From Stictocephala bisonia (Eukaryota > Arthropoda > Insecta > Hemiptera > Membracidae), in assembly GCA_035578905.1 (NCBI GenBank), contig JAQJVL010000057.1, forward strand, positions 496,001 through 560,000: a DNA stretch of 64,000 nt, written 5' to 3'. Positions 25,570 through 37,470 of the stretch are shown piece after piece. How positions within the stretch are numbered: the stretch's first letter is position 1; every line of letters starts with the position of its first letter. The position numbers were made by a program, and so were the translations under genes. A model generated the notes under the pieces. It was given only the letters and a program-made list of their open reading frames with translations, did not search any database and was not told where the DNA came from.

Positions 25570-26537
25570 ATATGGGCGGCCTCGGTGTATACTAATATAT
25601 CACTAATGATACTAACTCTATGTTTCCGACGCTTAATTTTTACTAAATATTGATATTTAACATCCCAAAAATCTATTATCAAAGAATGAAAAGATTTGAA
25701 GTTGACTAAGTAATAGTGCAGAATTACCTTTGTTAGATATTGTTGTTGCTACATTAGCAACAAATATTGTACAAATATACTGTATAGCATTTTTTAATAG
25801 TTTCTTTTACCTACACGATTTCTTTAGCACACGTTAAATTTTAATAAGTCATTATATAAAGTAAATTTGTACATGATGGTCTCTTTTTTGGGCCTCAGGA
25901 CTGTTTGGACACTTGTGAAATCAACTGGCCGATGTCATTGGCCAGTGGTGAATCTGCAGGCATAGGCGAGTTGAGCTCCATTAAAAAATAATAATTAAAT
26001 ATACATAAAATAAATAAAACTTAATAAAAATATATTTTTATTTTGTTACCAACCAAATGCAAAATAATTAAAATTTTTACGGATTATATGTTGACCTGGT
26101 AACACATTTGTTGTTTTACAACGTTCGTGTCACTACTTAAGTGCCTTATAACCTTTTAGACTGTTATAATGGTACTAAACCTGATAATATCACGACATTT
26201 TCATTACCTTTCTTGTATATTATAGCTTTTCTCTTATGACTATTATTCGTCTATGTAAATATGGTTTCTGTAGTTCTTAAACGTAGCCCCTAACATTTGT
26301 ATTATTTTCAGATGATACAAGTGTAATAAGTAAGGTATAATTCATCAGATGACTAGGAATCGTCTGTTTAAAATTCAGTACATCATATTTTACAGTCAGT
26401 ACATACAACTTTTCAAGTAGGTAACCCTTGTAAATTATTTTACTTTTTTAGCAAAATTCATATTTACAGAATAGTCTTGTAGCAAATGTCTTGCAGTGTT
26501 TTCCTACTGTTTATATTCAAGGGCTGAATCTTAAAAT
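25570..26537. other. AT-rich non-genic stretch
   Basis: No gene was recognised. An imperfect palindrome around CAACTGGCCGATGTCATTGG/CCAGTG lies at 25920-25950. Confidence 0.5.
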
Positions 26538-27492
26538 GATTTAACAGATATTATTAACGAAGCAGAGTAACCAAGCGCTGTATGATGCACTTTGTTACCA
26601 ATCAACCACCTTGGACACTCCATTATTGTCCATCATTACCTATGATTTAACAGATATTATTAACGAAGCAGAGTAACCAAGCGCTGTATGACGCACATCT
26701 TTGTTACCAATCAACCACTTTGGACACTCCAGCATTGTCCATCATTACCTATGATTTAACAGATATTATTAACGAAGCAGAGTAACCAAGCGCTGTATGA
26801 TGCACTTTGTTACCAATCAACCACCTTGGACACTCCATCATTGTCCATCATTACCTACGATTTAACAGATATTATTAACGAAGCAAAGTAACCAAGCGCT
26901 GTATGATGCACTTTGTTACCAATCAACCACCTTGGACACTCCATCATTACCTACGATTTAACAGATATTATTAACGAAGCAGAGTAACCAAGCGCTGTAT
27001 GACGCACATCTTTGTTACCAATCAACCACCTTGGACACTCCATCATTGTCCATCGTTACCTACGATTTAACAGATATTATTAACGAAGCAGAGTAACCAA
27101 GCGCTGTATGATGCACTTTGTTACCAATCAACCACCTTGGACACTCCATCATTGTCCATCATTACCTACGATTTAACAGATATTATTAACGAAGCAGAGT
27201 AACCAAGCGCTGTATGATGCACTTTGTTACCAATCAACCACCTTGGACACTCCATTATTGTCCATCATTACCTATGATTTAACAGATATTATTAACGAAG
27301 CAGAGTAACCAAGTGCTGTATGACGCACATCTTTGTTACCAATCAACCACCTTGGACACTCCATCATTGTCCATCATTACCTATGATTTAACAGATATTA
27401 TTAATGAAGCAGACTAACCAAGCGCTGTATGACGCACATCTTTGTTACCAATCAACCACCTTGGACACTCCATCATTGTCCATCATTACTTA
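26538..27492. repeat. ~106 bp tandem array (9 copies)
   Basis: Units start GATTTAACAGATATTATTAA at 26538, 26644, 26753, 26859, 26955, 27064, 27170, 27276 and 27385. Lengths are 106 or 109 bp, with one 96 bp unit that has lost an ATTGTCCATC word. The 3 bp difference comes from GATGCACTT versus GACGCACATCTT. Copies are about 97% identical. Confidence 0.97.
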
Positions 27493-28655
27493 TGATTTCA
27501 TGCGTACATATCAAATGTATGCATGTTTTAGACTCCTCTGAAATCACTACTGGGTATCAAACGATCTATTTATTTAGTTGTTCAGTGTACTCGTTGTCCA
27601 CTGAATAAATGGAATATTTAGTTTTAAGTTTTTTTTTTAAATGATTTTCCTTTTTTTCAAAAATTTAAAATCCTGAATTTGTTACTTACATTACGGTCGT
27701 GGAGAGCCATGTACCGTAAAAAATTAGTTATTAATAATCCGATCTTATCAAATTTTTTATCCTTTTTCGGAACGAAAATTTGAAATTTTTTTATATCTTG
27801 GTACTGGGCAATGCGTTTTTGGCATTGCACAGTATTTTTATTTAGTACAAATGATAATTTATAAAACATATCAATTTTTTGTAAACACATACATTATAAT
27901 TTATTAATAATCGATTGATAAAAGTGATTTAGTCAAACACTTTTAGCAATCTTGGTGCTGAGTAAAAGTAGGAAAAATATATTATTAAATTTATAAAATA
28001 CATACAATAGGAAAGTACTATTAAAAACGTTAAAGAAATTACAGTCCCGTAACTATAGTAGTCGTTTTACCCCGTAAAGGTAATGATCTGATAATAGTTT
28101 AGGTGATATTACAATTAAACTTTTAAAAAATTATACTATAATTACATTAATAAAACATGAAGAAACATTAAAAATACACATATGTAACTAAGCATTTATT
28201 TTAATCTATCACGACCCTCGGTTATTATTCACTGGTAATGTAATTAAAATGTAACACTGACAAAAGAGAAAGAAATTACTTTATATTAAAAGAATAAAAA
28301 ACCCATATTGTTGACAAACATTTAATTTCCTTTCACTTCATCTTCGAATTAAACGTATTAGCCTAACTGATAAAAGGAAAACACTATGGTGAGTGTACTT
28401 TACAAAATAATGTATTTTTAACGTGTAATATGAAAATATTATTCCTGAATGAGAACTATTCATTGTAAATTTCAAACTAAATACAAAGAATAAATAAGAT
28501 GTCTTCTGAAATATTATTACACATTTCTTAGTTTGCTTTCAAATTATTTATGAAACATAATGAGGTTGATATCACCTTGTGCGTAGTTGTGCAAGATTTT
28601 GTTATTTTGATTTAAAAATATTTAAGTACCAGACACAAAAAAATATTTAAGTACC
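27493..28655. other. AT-rich non-genic stretch
   Basis: No gene was recognised. A short direct repeat (AATATTTAAGTACCA) occurs at about 28616 and 28640. Confidence 0.55.
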
Positions 28656-28730
28656 ACTGGACACCCTGTACGCTTCACGTGCCAACCACGTCACTCGCTG
28701 CGCTCGTTAAACCTCGGTCTGTGACTTTTT
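28656..28730 (+). repeat. Short dispersed GACACCC/GCTTCACG element, copy 2
   Basis: GACACCCTGTACGCTTCACG, TGCCAACCACGTCACTCGC and TGCGCTCG followed by CCTCGGTCTGTGACTTTT. It matches the copy at 30083 more closely than the one at 20765. Confidence 0.65.
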
Positions 28731-30082
28731 ACTACAAATGCGATGTTACCTCTTTATTGGTACAAACCCTCAATGATAATAATTAGCCTATTTCAAACGT
28801 GTTCATTTCATTTGTTTTTGTTTAACAGCTGAAGATTAATTAAATAACCATTAACTAAAATGCATTAGATTACCATTTAAATCTTCAAGTCCAGTAGGGC
28901 GGATCTTTATAATGGAATTGATAAAACCATAATCCACAATTGATAGATTATGAAATTTGAAAATATTACAAACACCAAACAGCTGTTAAAACTGTTTGGA
29001 AATCATTATTTACATGTCAACAGCTGTTAATTTTCGATTCATTTAAATCTCTCTCCACGTTATTTTTTTTGGCTGACAAACGTAGTTTGAGGGCTTCCCA
29101 CACCCTTCAGGGTAAAAATATTGAAGAACTAAAACCTTGTTGCACAACTAAGAACAGAGGCAAATTTGTTGACATATCATCCATTTAAATTTGTCAAGAA
29201 ATAAGGGAGAAGTTGTGTTGACAATAACCGACTTCACACATTATAGTATATTAAGGATTTCGAAATTTACATCAAAGTATAAACTCAATTACTTAAACTA
29301 TTGTATATAAATGTTACCATAAATAAACGAAAATAATATTGCGTTCATCATGTTAATAGCTTTGCTTAGTTAAAATAAATTGCCTATTTATTTAGTTAAA
29401 TATACAAATTGGTCCCGTAACTGTTATGGTAAAGCCAATGATGACTCATCAATCAGCCGGAAACAACGCTCTGAGTCTCTCCATATTTATTCACTTTATT
29501 TGTTCCTCTTAAACTGAAATAGTTGAATTAATTCATGGTACCCATTATTAGTTTCTGTTAATACAGTAAGTGTTCAAAATCTTATAATTAGTTTGAACAT
29601 TTAGAGGTAAAAATTAGGAAATAAAACTAAAAGAAAAGGAAAACTGTTTTATTTTGCCGCTAATAAACTAATTGTTTGATTTTTGGCCATTTTAACCTGT
29701 GAAAACAATCATAGTCAACAGAACCTCAATATATTTTTATTATTATATCTAATTAAATTTTAAAATGTAGTTTATTTTACTCATTATGAAGCTAATATTT
29801 TAAAATAATTGTGAATCTGATTATTTCGTTATTTCTTTGAGGTTTTCCGGAAATAACATTCCATTATCTAAAAAGTACTTAAACAATCTTGATATAAAAA
29901 TTGGAATCTCCCTGGACATGCTTTGCATGTTCTTTAACAATCTTAAAAATTTAATGGCATTGTTTATAACTACATAGTGCAAAACACTTTAATTACATTT
30001 ATTTTGTAAATTATGTAGATGCCAATCTTTCAGATTTTGTTTTGAATACATGACGTATTTTAAAACATCTGATTATATAATA
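28731..30082. other. AT-rich non-genic stretch
   Basis: No gene was recognised. Two CAGCTGTTAA words at about 28980 and 29020 face a nearby short inverted repeat. Confidence 0.5.
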
Positions 30083-30160
30083 TTACTAGGAGACACCCTG
30101 CACGCTTCGTGTGCCAACCCCACCTCTCGTTGTGCTCGATACACCTCGGTGTGTAGACTA
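30083..30160 (+). repeat. Short dispersed GACACCC/GCTTCACG element, copy 3
   Basis: GACACCCTGCACGCTTCGTG, TGCCAACC, CTCTCGTTGTGCTCGATACA and CCTCGGTGTGTAGAC follow the same order as in copy 2. Confidence 0.65.
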
Positions 30161-30270
30161 ACTTTTGACTACAAAAATAATAGTAGATTAACTATATACG
30201 TAAAATCACAATATTAAACTAGTTTATAGTATATGACACTCACACACTTGCGTTGCTACATATTTATAAA

Positions 30271-32868
30271 TAACTATATTGCTATAATGATTAGTAGGTT
30301 TCATTAACAATACATTTTCCTTGTACAGTATGCCATTATAATCAGCTTGGGTCCTGCAAATAACTATATTGATATAATGATTAGTAGGTTTCATTAACAG
30401 TGCATTTTCCTTGTACAGTAAGCCATTACAATCAGCTTGGGTCCTGCAAATAACTATATTGATATAATGATTAGTAGGTTTCATTAACAATGCATTTTCC
30501 TTGTACAGTAAGCCATTACAATCAGCTTGGGTCCTGCAAATAACTATATTGATATAATGATTAGTAGGTTTCATTAACAGTGCATTTTCCTTGTACAGTA
30601 CGCCATTACAATCAGCTTGGGTCCTGCAAATAACTATATTGATATAATGATTAGTAGGTTTCATTAACAATGCATTTTCCTAGTACAGTAAGCCATTACA
30701 ATCAGCTTGGGTCCTGCAAATAACTATATTGATATAATGATTAGTAGGTTTCATTAACAGTGCATTTTCCTTGTACAGTACGCCATTAGAATCAGCTTGG
30801 GTCCTGCAAATAACTATATTGATATAATGATTAGTAGGTTTCATTAACAGTGCATTTTCCTTGTACAGTAAGCCATTACAATCAGCTTGGGTCCTGCAAA
30901 TAACTATATTGATATAATGATTAGTAGGTTTCATTAACAATGCATTTTCCTTGTACAGTAAGCCATTACAATCAGCTTGGGTCCTGCAAATAACTATATT
31001 GATATAATTATTAGTAGGTTTCATTAACAGTGCATTTTCCTTGTACAGTAAGCCATTACAATCAGCTTGGGTCCTGCAAATAACTATATTGATATAATGA
31101 TTAGTAGGTTTCATTAACAGTGCATTTTCCTTGTACAGTAAGCCATTACAATCAGCTTGGGTCCTGCAAATAACTATATTGATATAATTATTAGTAGGTT
31201 TCATTAACAGTGCATTTTCCTTGTACAGTAAGCCATTACAATCAGCTTGGGTCCTGCAAATAACTATATTGATATAATGATTAGTAGGTTTCATTAACAA
31301 TGCATTTTCCTTGTACAGTACGCCATTACAATCAGCTTGGGTCCTGCAAATAACTATATTGATATAATGATTAGTAGGTTTCATTAACAGTGCATTTTCC
31401 TTGTACAGTACGCCATTAGAATCAGCTTGGGTCCTGCAAATAACTATATTGATATAATGATTAGTAGGTTTCATTAACAGTGCATTTTCCTTGTACAGTA
31501 AGCCATTACAATCAGCTTGGGTCCTGCAAATAACTATATTGATATAATGATTAGTAGGTTTCATTAACAATGCATTTTCCTTGTACAGTAAGCCATTACA
31601 ATCAGCTTGGGTCCTGCAAATAACTATATTGATATAATTATTAGTAGGTTTCATTAACAGTGCATTTTCCTTGTACAGTAAGCCATTACAATCAGCTTGG
31701 GTCCTGCAAATAACTATATTGATATAATGATTAGTAGGTTTCATTAACAATGCATTTTCCTTGTACAGTACGCCATTACAATCAGCTTGGGTCCTGCAAA
31801 TAACTATATTGATATAATTATTAGTAGGTTTCATTAACAGTGCATTTTCCTTGTACAGTAAGCCATTACAATCAGCTTGGGTCCTGCAAATAACTATATT
31901 GATATAATGATTAGTAGGTTTCATTAACAGTGCATTTTCCTTGTACAGTACGCCATTAGAATCAGCTTGGGTCCTGCAAATAACTATATTGATATAATGA
32001 TTAGTAGGTTTCATTAACAGTGCATTTTCCTTGTACAGTAAGCCATTACAATCAGCTTGGGTCCTGCAAATAACTATATTGATATAATGATTAGTAGGTT
32101 TCATTAACAATGCATTTTCCTTGTACAGTAAGCCATTACAATCAGCTTGGGTCCTGCAAATAACTATATTGATATAATGATTAGTAGGTTTCATTAACAA
32201 TGCATTTTCCTTGTACAGTACGCCATTACAATCAGCTTGGGTCCTGCAAATAACTATATTGATATAATGATTAGTAGGTTTCATTAACAATGCATTTTCC
32301 TTGTACAGTATGCCATTACAATCTGCTTGGGTCCTGCAAATAACTATATTGATATAATGATTAGTAGGTTTCATTAACAGTGCATTTTCCTTGTACAGTA
32401 CGCCATTAGAATCAGCTTGGGTCCTGCAAATAACTATATTGATATAATGATTAGTAGGTTTCATTAACAGTGCATTTTCCTTGTACAGTAAGCCATTACA
32501 ATCAGCTTGGGTCCTGCAAATAACTATATTGATATAATGATTAGTAGGTTTCATTAACAATGCATTTTCCTTGTACAGTATGCCATTACAATCTGCTTGG
32601 GTCCTGCAAATAACTATATTGATATAATGATTAGTAGGTTTCATTAACAATGCATTTTCCTTGTACAGTACGCCATTACAATCAGCTTGGGTCCTGCAAA
32701 TAACTATATTGATATAATTATTAGTAGGTTTCATTAACAGTGCATTTTCTTGTACAGCACGTCATTACAATCAGCTTGGGTCCTGCAAATAACTATATTG
32801 ATATAATGATTATTAGGTTTCATTAACAATGCATTTTCCTTGTACAGTACGCCATTAGAATCAGCTTA
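30271..32868 (-). repeat. 90 bp tandem array (29 copies) open on the minus strand
   Basis: The unit is exactly 90 bp (starts at 30271, 30361, 30451 and so on, beginning TAACTATATTGATATAATGA). It reads as 30 codons without a stop on the minus strand, repeating MKPTNHYINIVIC. The open frames of 684 and 148 codons are this one array, broken by a TAG at 30681-30683 and by a one-base deletion near 32749. Almost all differences between copies are at four sites: G/T in the first line, CAG/CAA, the third base set A/C/T in GTAAGCC, and ACA/AGA. Three of the four change the predicted amino acid, which is not what purifying selection on a protein would leave. No signal peptide, conserved domain or neighbouring exon was seen, so I call it a satellite. 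Confidence 0.95.
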
Positions 32869-33479
32869 CGACAGTAACCAGCAGAAAGCATTCTACAGTT
32901 GTTTACTCCTTCTCGTATTGTTAGAAACCTGGTTACTTCCCTCTCCTACAAAGGAACGTCCACTAGAGGATCGATATGATCCATTAGTGAGAAAAGTTGA
33001 TTGGTGAAAGAAGTTACTTTTTCACCAACTTGGCTGAAACTTATTTGAAAGAAAATGATGGCGTCTGTCGTAAAGTTTCTCAATTGACTTTCACATTAGA
33101 GGCCAAAGTGTATTTACTAAATAAAAGATATTATGATGTACGTTGTTAAATTTAATGAAACAATATTTAGTTTAATATATGTGTTCTACAAAGGCTTTCG
33201 TTGACAAACCAGAATAATAATTTTTGTGCTAGAATATAATAGTATGCTTTCTCTGATTGTTTTTTTTTTCCACAAAATAAGTCAGATAAATCGAAAACAT
33301 TGAATGAAATTCGAAACCATTCAGGACATTTAAAAATATTTATGTAACATTTAATGTTCGTAGTATAACTCATTCTTATCACTCCACAAAAGTCTTTACA
33401 GATAATAAAAAGTACAATTTATTTACGGCCTAAATTATACTTTTACATTTCTCCCTGTGTTCGTATCAATATCACTTTT
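32869..33479. other. Non-genic stretch
   Basis: No gene or element was recognised. Confidence 0.5.
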
Positions 33480-33680
33480 CTTAAATGGGTAGACGGTTGG
33501 GTCAGTATGAGTAAGTCAGTGTGCTTGTATGAGCAGGCGGATGGGTCAATACCATTGTAGTACTTATAGAGGTTGGTGGGCGGGTCAATACTACTGTACA
33601 TGTATGGTTGGAATGTGCCCCACCCTCCCACCCACCGATGTAAGTACAGTGGTATTTACCCGTCCACCCATACATTTAAT
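33480..33680. repeat. Dispersed G-rich minisatellite locus, inverted arrangement
   Basis: Forward words (GGATGGGTCAATACCATTGT, GGTGGGCGGGTCAATACTAC) come first. Complementary words (CACCCTCCCACCCACC, GTACAGTGGTATTTACCCG, CCACCCATAC) come after 33615. The locus is therefore a foldback of the same family seen at 61.4 kb. Confidence 0.72.
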
Positions 33681-34004
33681 TGATCTGTTGAAGAACTGCC
33701 AATATGAATTTTATATTAAGTTAATTTAATTTAAATTAACGGAGTTCATTTTATATTTGATTTCTCTTTTAGCTTGCAATCAGCAGTAACACCACAGTAA
33801 CAGTGTGTTGTAGCAAACAACAGACAAAATAGTTAGTAACACTGTAATTACAAATTATAACGGGATGTCCACCCATTAAGTCGCTTTTTGTGTTAAAACC
33901 ATAATTATACCAGTATTTAAAGAAATGTTTTATTCTTTATAAAAATACTTTAAAATATTCTTTACAAATATTTTATAGTGACTTTTATTATGTATATATT
34001 ATGC

Positions 34005-34006
<2 letters not shown>
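33681..34006. other. Non-genic stretch
   Basis: AT-rich with no recognised element. Confidence 0.5.
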
Positions 34007-34050
<44 letters not shown>

Positions 34051-34073
34051 GCGTTATATATATATATATATAT
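34007..34073. repeat. (TA)n microsatellite
   Basis: Two (TA)n runs separated by TTATGCGT. They immediately precede a SINE. Confidence 0.95.
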
Positions 34074-34075
34074 TG

Positions 34076-34360
34076 ACGACATGGTGACTCAGTGGCTAAG
34101 ACGGTGAATGGTTTGAATCTCCAACTGAGCTAATGGTTAGTACTTCACTCGTTATATAAAGTTAACGCACAGACCGGCAGCCCATTGGTGATTGAAGTTT
34201 AAGTAATCGCTAGTCCAATATAAGTACATATTTAGATGACGTGATAATTTGATTGAAAAGTAATATACATTGCATTATACATTTATGAATGAAAAGAAAA
34301 TTGTCTTAAGATATAAGGAAATGTTAGGACCAGACAGTCCTATCAACACCCCAATAGTAA
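34076..34360 (+). mobile_element. SINE family C copy (tRNA-derived head)
   Basis: The A-box-like word TGACTCAGTGG (34084-34096 region) and the B-box-like GGTTTGAATCTC about 25 bases later are the polymerase III promoter elements. The body TTCACTCGTTATATAAAGTTAACGC matches the family C copy at 63305-63480. A hairpin TTAGGACCAGACAGTCCTA near 34325 may be the 3' tail. It is inserted next to a (TA)n run. Confidence 0.65.
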
Positions 34361-34704
34361 AAAGTAACTGTATACTTTGAGTCCTAAAAAAAATGTTTAA
34401 CACATATTAAAATAAAATGATTTGTTACAAAAATGTGAATTAGAACGACGTATGTACAGTCATTTCAACTAAGGCTTAAAACAACGTGAATATTGCTATA
34501 TATATGCGTAAGTAGAAATTCAGTTTAAAGCTTTGTAAAATTGCACAAGTTTCATTAGCATAGACAATTACGTTGTTGTTTGAATGTATTAATTACTGTG
34601 GTAATGCAAGTGGATTATTATTGTTAACTTATTGTTAACTTACCTAGTACATATCAATATTATTGAGAGTGTATTAATATCTCAAAATTAATAATAATTA
34701 TCGA
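34361..34704. other. AT-rich non-genic stretch
   Basis: No gene or element was recognised. Confidence 0.5.
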
Positions 34705-35275
34705 GAAGCAGCGTTAGGGATCGTTTTCGCCTATTGTACTGTTGCTGATTCGGCAGTGATGGCTGTAGTGGGAATCTTTTTCATTGATTTGATCACCGTT
34801 GAAAGGCAGGCCATATTTCGCCTGTTACTCAAGCGGGACAGAAAATAAGCAGTGGTAGAGACCAGGTCGGAGACTATGCGGGCTTGGCAGAGCAGGTGGG
34901 ATGAGAGCACTGATGGGTGGTGAACTTATCGCCTCAAAGGCGATCTCGAGGCCTGGATCGGCTGGAGCCATGGAGAGGTTGACTACCCATGCCAGCTACT
35001 TGCGGGTCACGGATACTCCAGGAATCTTAAGTAATCACCTTCAAGGCACTCACCTCAGTTCAAATACTGCCCGGAGGACGAGGACGACGTTCTTCGTGTG
35101 TGGGTGAAACGCCGGGAGAGAAGAGCACTTGTCTCCGCGGTAGGTCCTGTTATGGCAGACACCATAGTGGAGGCGATGCTGCAAAGTGAAGAAATATAGA
35201 GAACTGTTGTGGCCTACACCAACATAGTACTACGTGCCAAAAGTAAGGAAGGGTGCTTGACTGACCCCTAGTTGT
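34705..35275 (+). pseudogene. Non-LTR retrotransposon ORF2, decayed 3' end
   Basis: One plus-strand frame, broken by stop codons, reads AYCTVADSAVMAVVGIFFID (typically S.AYRTVS.DA..V.AG..PI), then LITVERQAIFRLL, then MRAWQSRWDEST, TYRL, WSHGEVDYPCQLLAGHGYSR, FKYCPEDEDDV and MLQSEE. This is the C-terminal region after the reverse transcriptase palm in R1/LOA/I-type insect LINEs, ending in the HGEV..Y...QLL.GHG and cysteine motifs. TGA, TAA and TAG codons interrupt it at several places, so it is inactive. The cysteine motif has kept only one CP pair. The clade is inferred from these motifs. Confidence 0.85.
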
Positions 35276-35745
35276 CCGATATGAAGTCTTCCGAAAAGGT
35301 TTCTGCTTCGATCACCACTGCCCCTAGGAGTTTTAGTGGGTACTCCCCTAGTTGGAATTATGCTTAAGGTCGAGTCGTACACTCAGTGCGTAAAGGAATT
35401 TCCCCTACGTAGACAAATCTCAAAATTATATTCCCTACAATTTCGGACTTTTTATATGGTTTTAACTTAAAAATTAATCATGAATAGAGTAATTAATCAT
35501 TTTGAAAAGAAAATGATTCACGTGAACTCTTTTAATGCTAATTGACACTATTCGAAATCCATTCATAAAAATCGTTCAAAGCTCATTCATTTAAATTAAA
35601 TCTTCTATAAAGCCTTAAAGGAGCTCCAGACTCAAGTTCGCAAGAGGAACATAAATGTTTTACACGGGAATTGCGTTATATAATTTGTTCCTGAGAGCCA
35701 AAGTACTCCTAGTCATCAGAAACGTATCGTAAAATGGTTAAGGAA

Positions 35746-37157
35746 GTGCATTAAGTCATGCGTTATGGGAAGGGGGAGGTCATTAAGTCGTGTGTGAAGG
35801 GTAAATGGGAGTGTTCATTAAGTCGTCTGTGAAGGGTAGATGGTAGTGTTCATCAAGTCGTGTGTGAAGGGTAGGTGGTAGTGTTCATCAAGTCGTGTGG
35901 GAAGGTTAGCTAGGAGTGTTCATCAAATCATGTGTGAAGGGTAGGTGGGAGTGTTCATTAAGTCGTCTGTGAAGGGTAGGTGGTAGTGTTCATCAAGTCG
36001 TGTGTGAAGGGTAGGTGGTAGTGTTCATCAAGTCGTCTGTGGAGGGTAGGTGGGAGTGTTCATCAAGTCGTGTGGGAAGGGTAGGTGGGAGTGTTCATCA
36101 AGTCATGTGTGAAGGGTAGGTGAGAGTGTTCATCAAGTCGTGTGTGAAGGTTAGGTGGTAGTGTTCATTAAGTTGTCTGTGAAGGGTAAATGGGAGTGTT
36201 CATTAAGTCGTCTGTGATGGGTAGATGGTAGTGTTCATCAAGTCGGGTGTGAAGGGTAGGTGGGAGTGCTCATCAAGTCGTGTGTGAAGGTTAGCTAGGA
36301 GTGTTCATCAAGTCATGTGTGAAGGGTAGGTGGGAGTGTTCATTAAGTCGTCTGTGAAGGGTAGGTGGTAGTGTTCATCAAGTCGTGTGTGAAGGGTAGG
36401 TGGTAGTGTTCATCAAGTCGGTTGTGAAGGGTAGGTGGGAGTGTTCATCAAGTCGTGTGTGAAGGGTAGGTGGTAGTGTTCATCAAGTCGGTTGTGAAGG
36501 GTAGGTGGGAGTGTTCATCAAGTCGTGTGTGAAGGGTAGGTGGTAGTGTTCATCAAGTCGGTTGTGAAGGGTAGGTGGGAGTGTTCATCAAGTCGTGTGT
36601 GAAGGGTAGGTGGGAGTGTTCATCAAATCATGTGTGAAGGGTAGGTGGGAGTGTTCATCAAGTCGTGTGTGAAGGGTAAATGGTAGTGTTCATCAAGTCG
36701 GTTGTGAAGGGTAGGTGGGAGTGTTCATCAAGTCGTGTGTGAAGGGTAGGTGGGAGTGTTCATCAAATCATGTGTGAAGGGTAGGTGGGAGTGTTCATCA
36801 AGTCGTGTGTGAAGGGTAAATGGTAGTGTTCATCAAGTCGTCTGTGAAGGGTAGGTGGTAGTGTTCATCAAGTCGTGTGTGAAGGGTAGGTGGGAGTGCT
36901 CATCAAGTCGTGTGTGAAGGTTTAGCTAGGAGTGTTCATCAAGTCATGTGTGAAGGGTAGGTGGGAGTGTTCATCAAGTCATGTGTGAAGGGTAGGTGGG
37001 AGTGTTCATCAAGTCATGTGTGAAGGGTAGGTGGGAGTGTTCATCAAGTCATGTGTGAAGGGTAGGTGGGAGTGTTCATCAAGTCGTGTGTGAAGGGCAG
37101 GTGGTAGTGTTCATCAAGTCGTCTGTGAAGGGTAGGTGGGAGTGTTCATCTAGTTGT
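35746..37157. repeat. 35 bp minisatellite, array 1 (about 40 copies)
   Basis: The unit is GTGTTCATCAAGTCGTGTGT + GAAGGGTAGGTGGGA, 35 bp (for example 35846 and 35881). Variants TCGTGTG/TCATGTG/TCGTCTG and GGGA/GGTA are interspersed, with some longer composite repeats of four to five units. It lies in the 3' flank of the LINE remnant and is present in both halves of the duplication. Confidence 0.96.
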
Positions 37158-37433
37158 GTACATATTGTTTGTATTTATTTATTAAATTTCAATTGTGAGA
37201 TTGTTTCCTAAACTTTAAAAAAATATGGATTGGAAACCAAATTGAGTTCAACTTTTTTGCCTCAAATAATTTACTGAAAATGTTTACAGTTAAATGGTAT
37301 TTTGTAACAGCTCTTTTTTACGACTTTGTCTTTGTATAACAGTTTATGTGTTAATTAGAAAAATTATATAGGGGAAACTTATTATCAACTGGTAGGTTTT
37401 TGGATCTAATAATATAAAAGTAGGGCACATTGC

Positions 37434-37470
37434 GTATATTGTCAGACCCCCACTGAGGCAGACAATATAC
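37434..37470. other. Perfect 10 bp inverted repeat (hairpin) in copy 1
   Basis: GTATATTGTC at 37434-37443 faces GACAATATAC at 37461-37470 around a 17 base loop. Copy 2 has lost the left arm (GTGGTC in place of GTATATTGTC near 40640). A second short hairpin, ACCCCATCGGGTTGAGGGGT, follows at 37478-37498. Confidence 0.7.

Noticed and set aside
30680..32734. A 684-codon minus-strand protein of 30-residue repeats
   Set aside because: It is the 90 bp satellite read in its stop-free frame. Unit differences mostly change amino acids, the frame is broken by a stop and a deletion, and there is no signal peptide, domain or splice context.
34901..35107. A 68-codon plus-strand open frame (and its twin at 38405-38602)
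   Set aside because: It is out of frame with the recognisable ORF2 remnant in the same DNA and exists twice only because the segment is duplicated.
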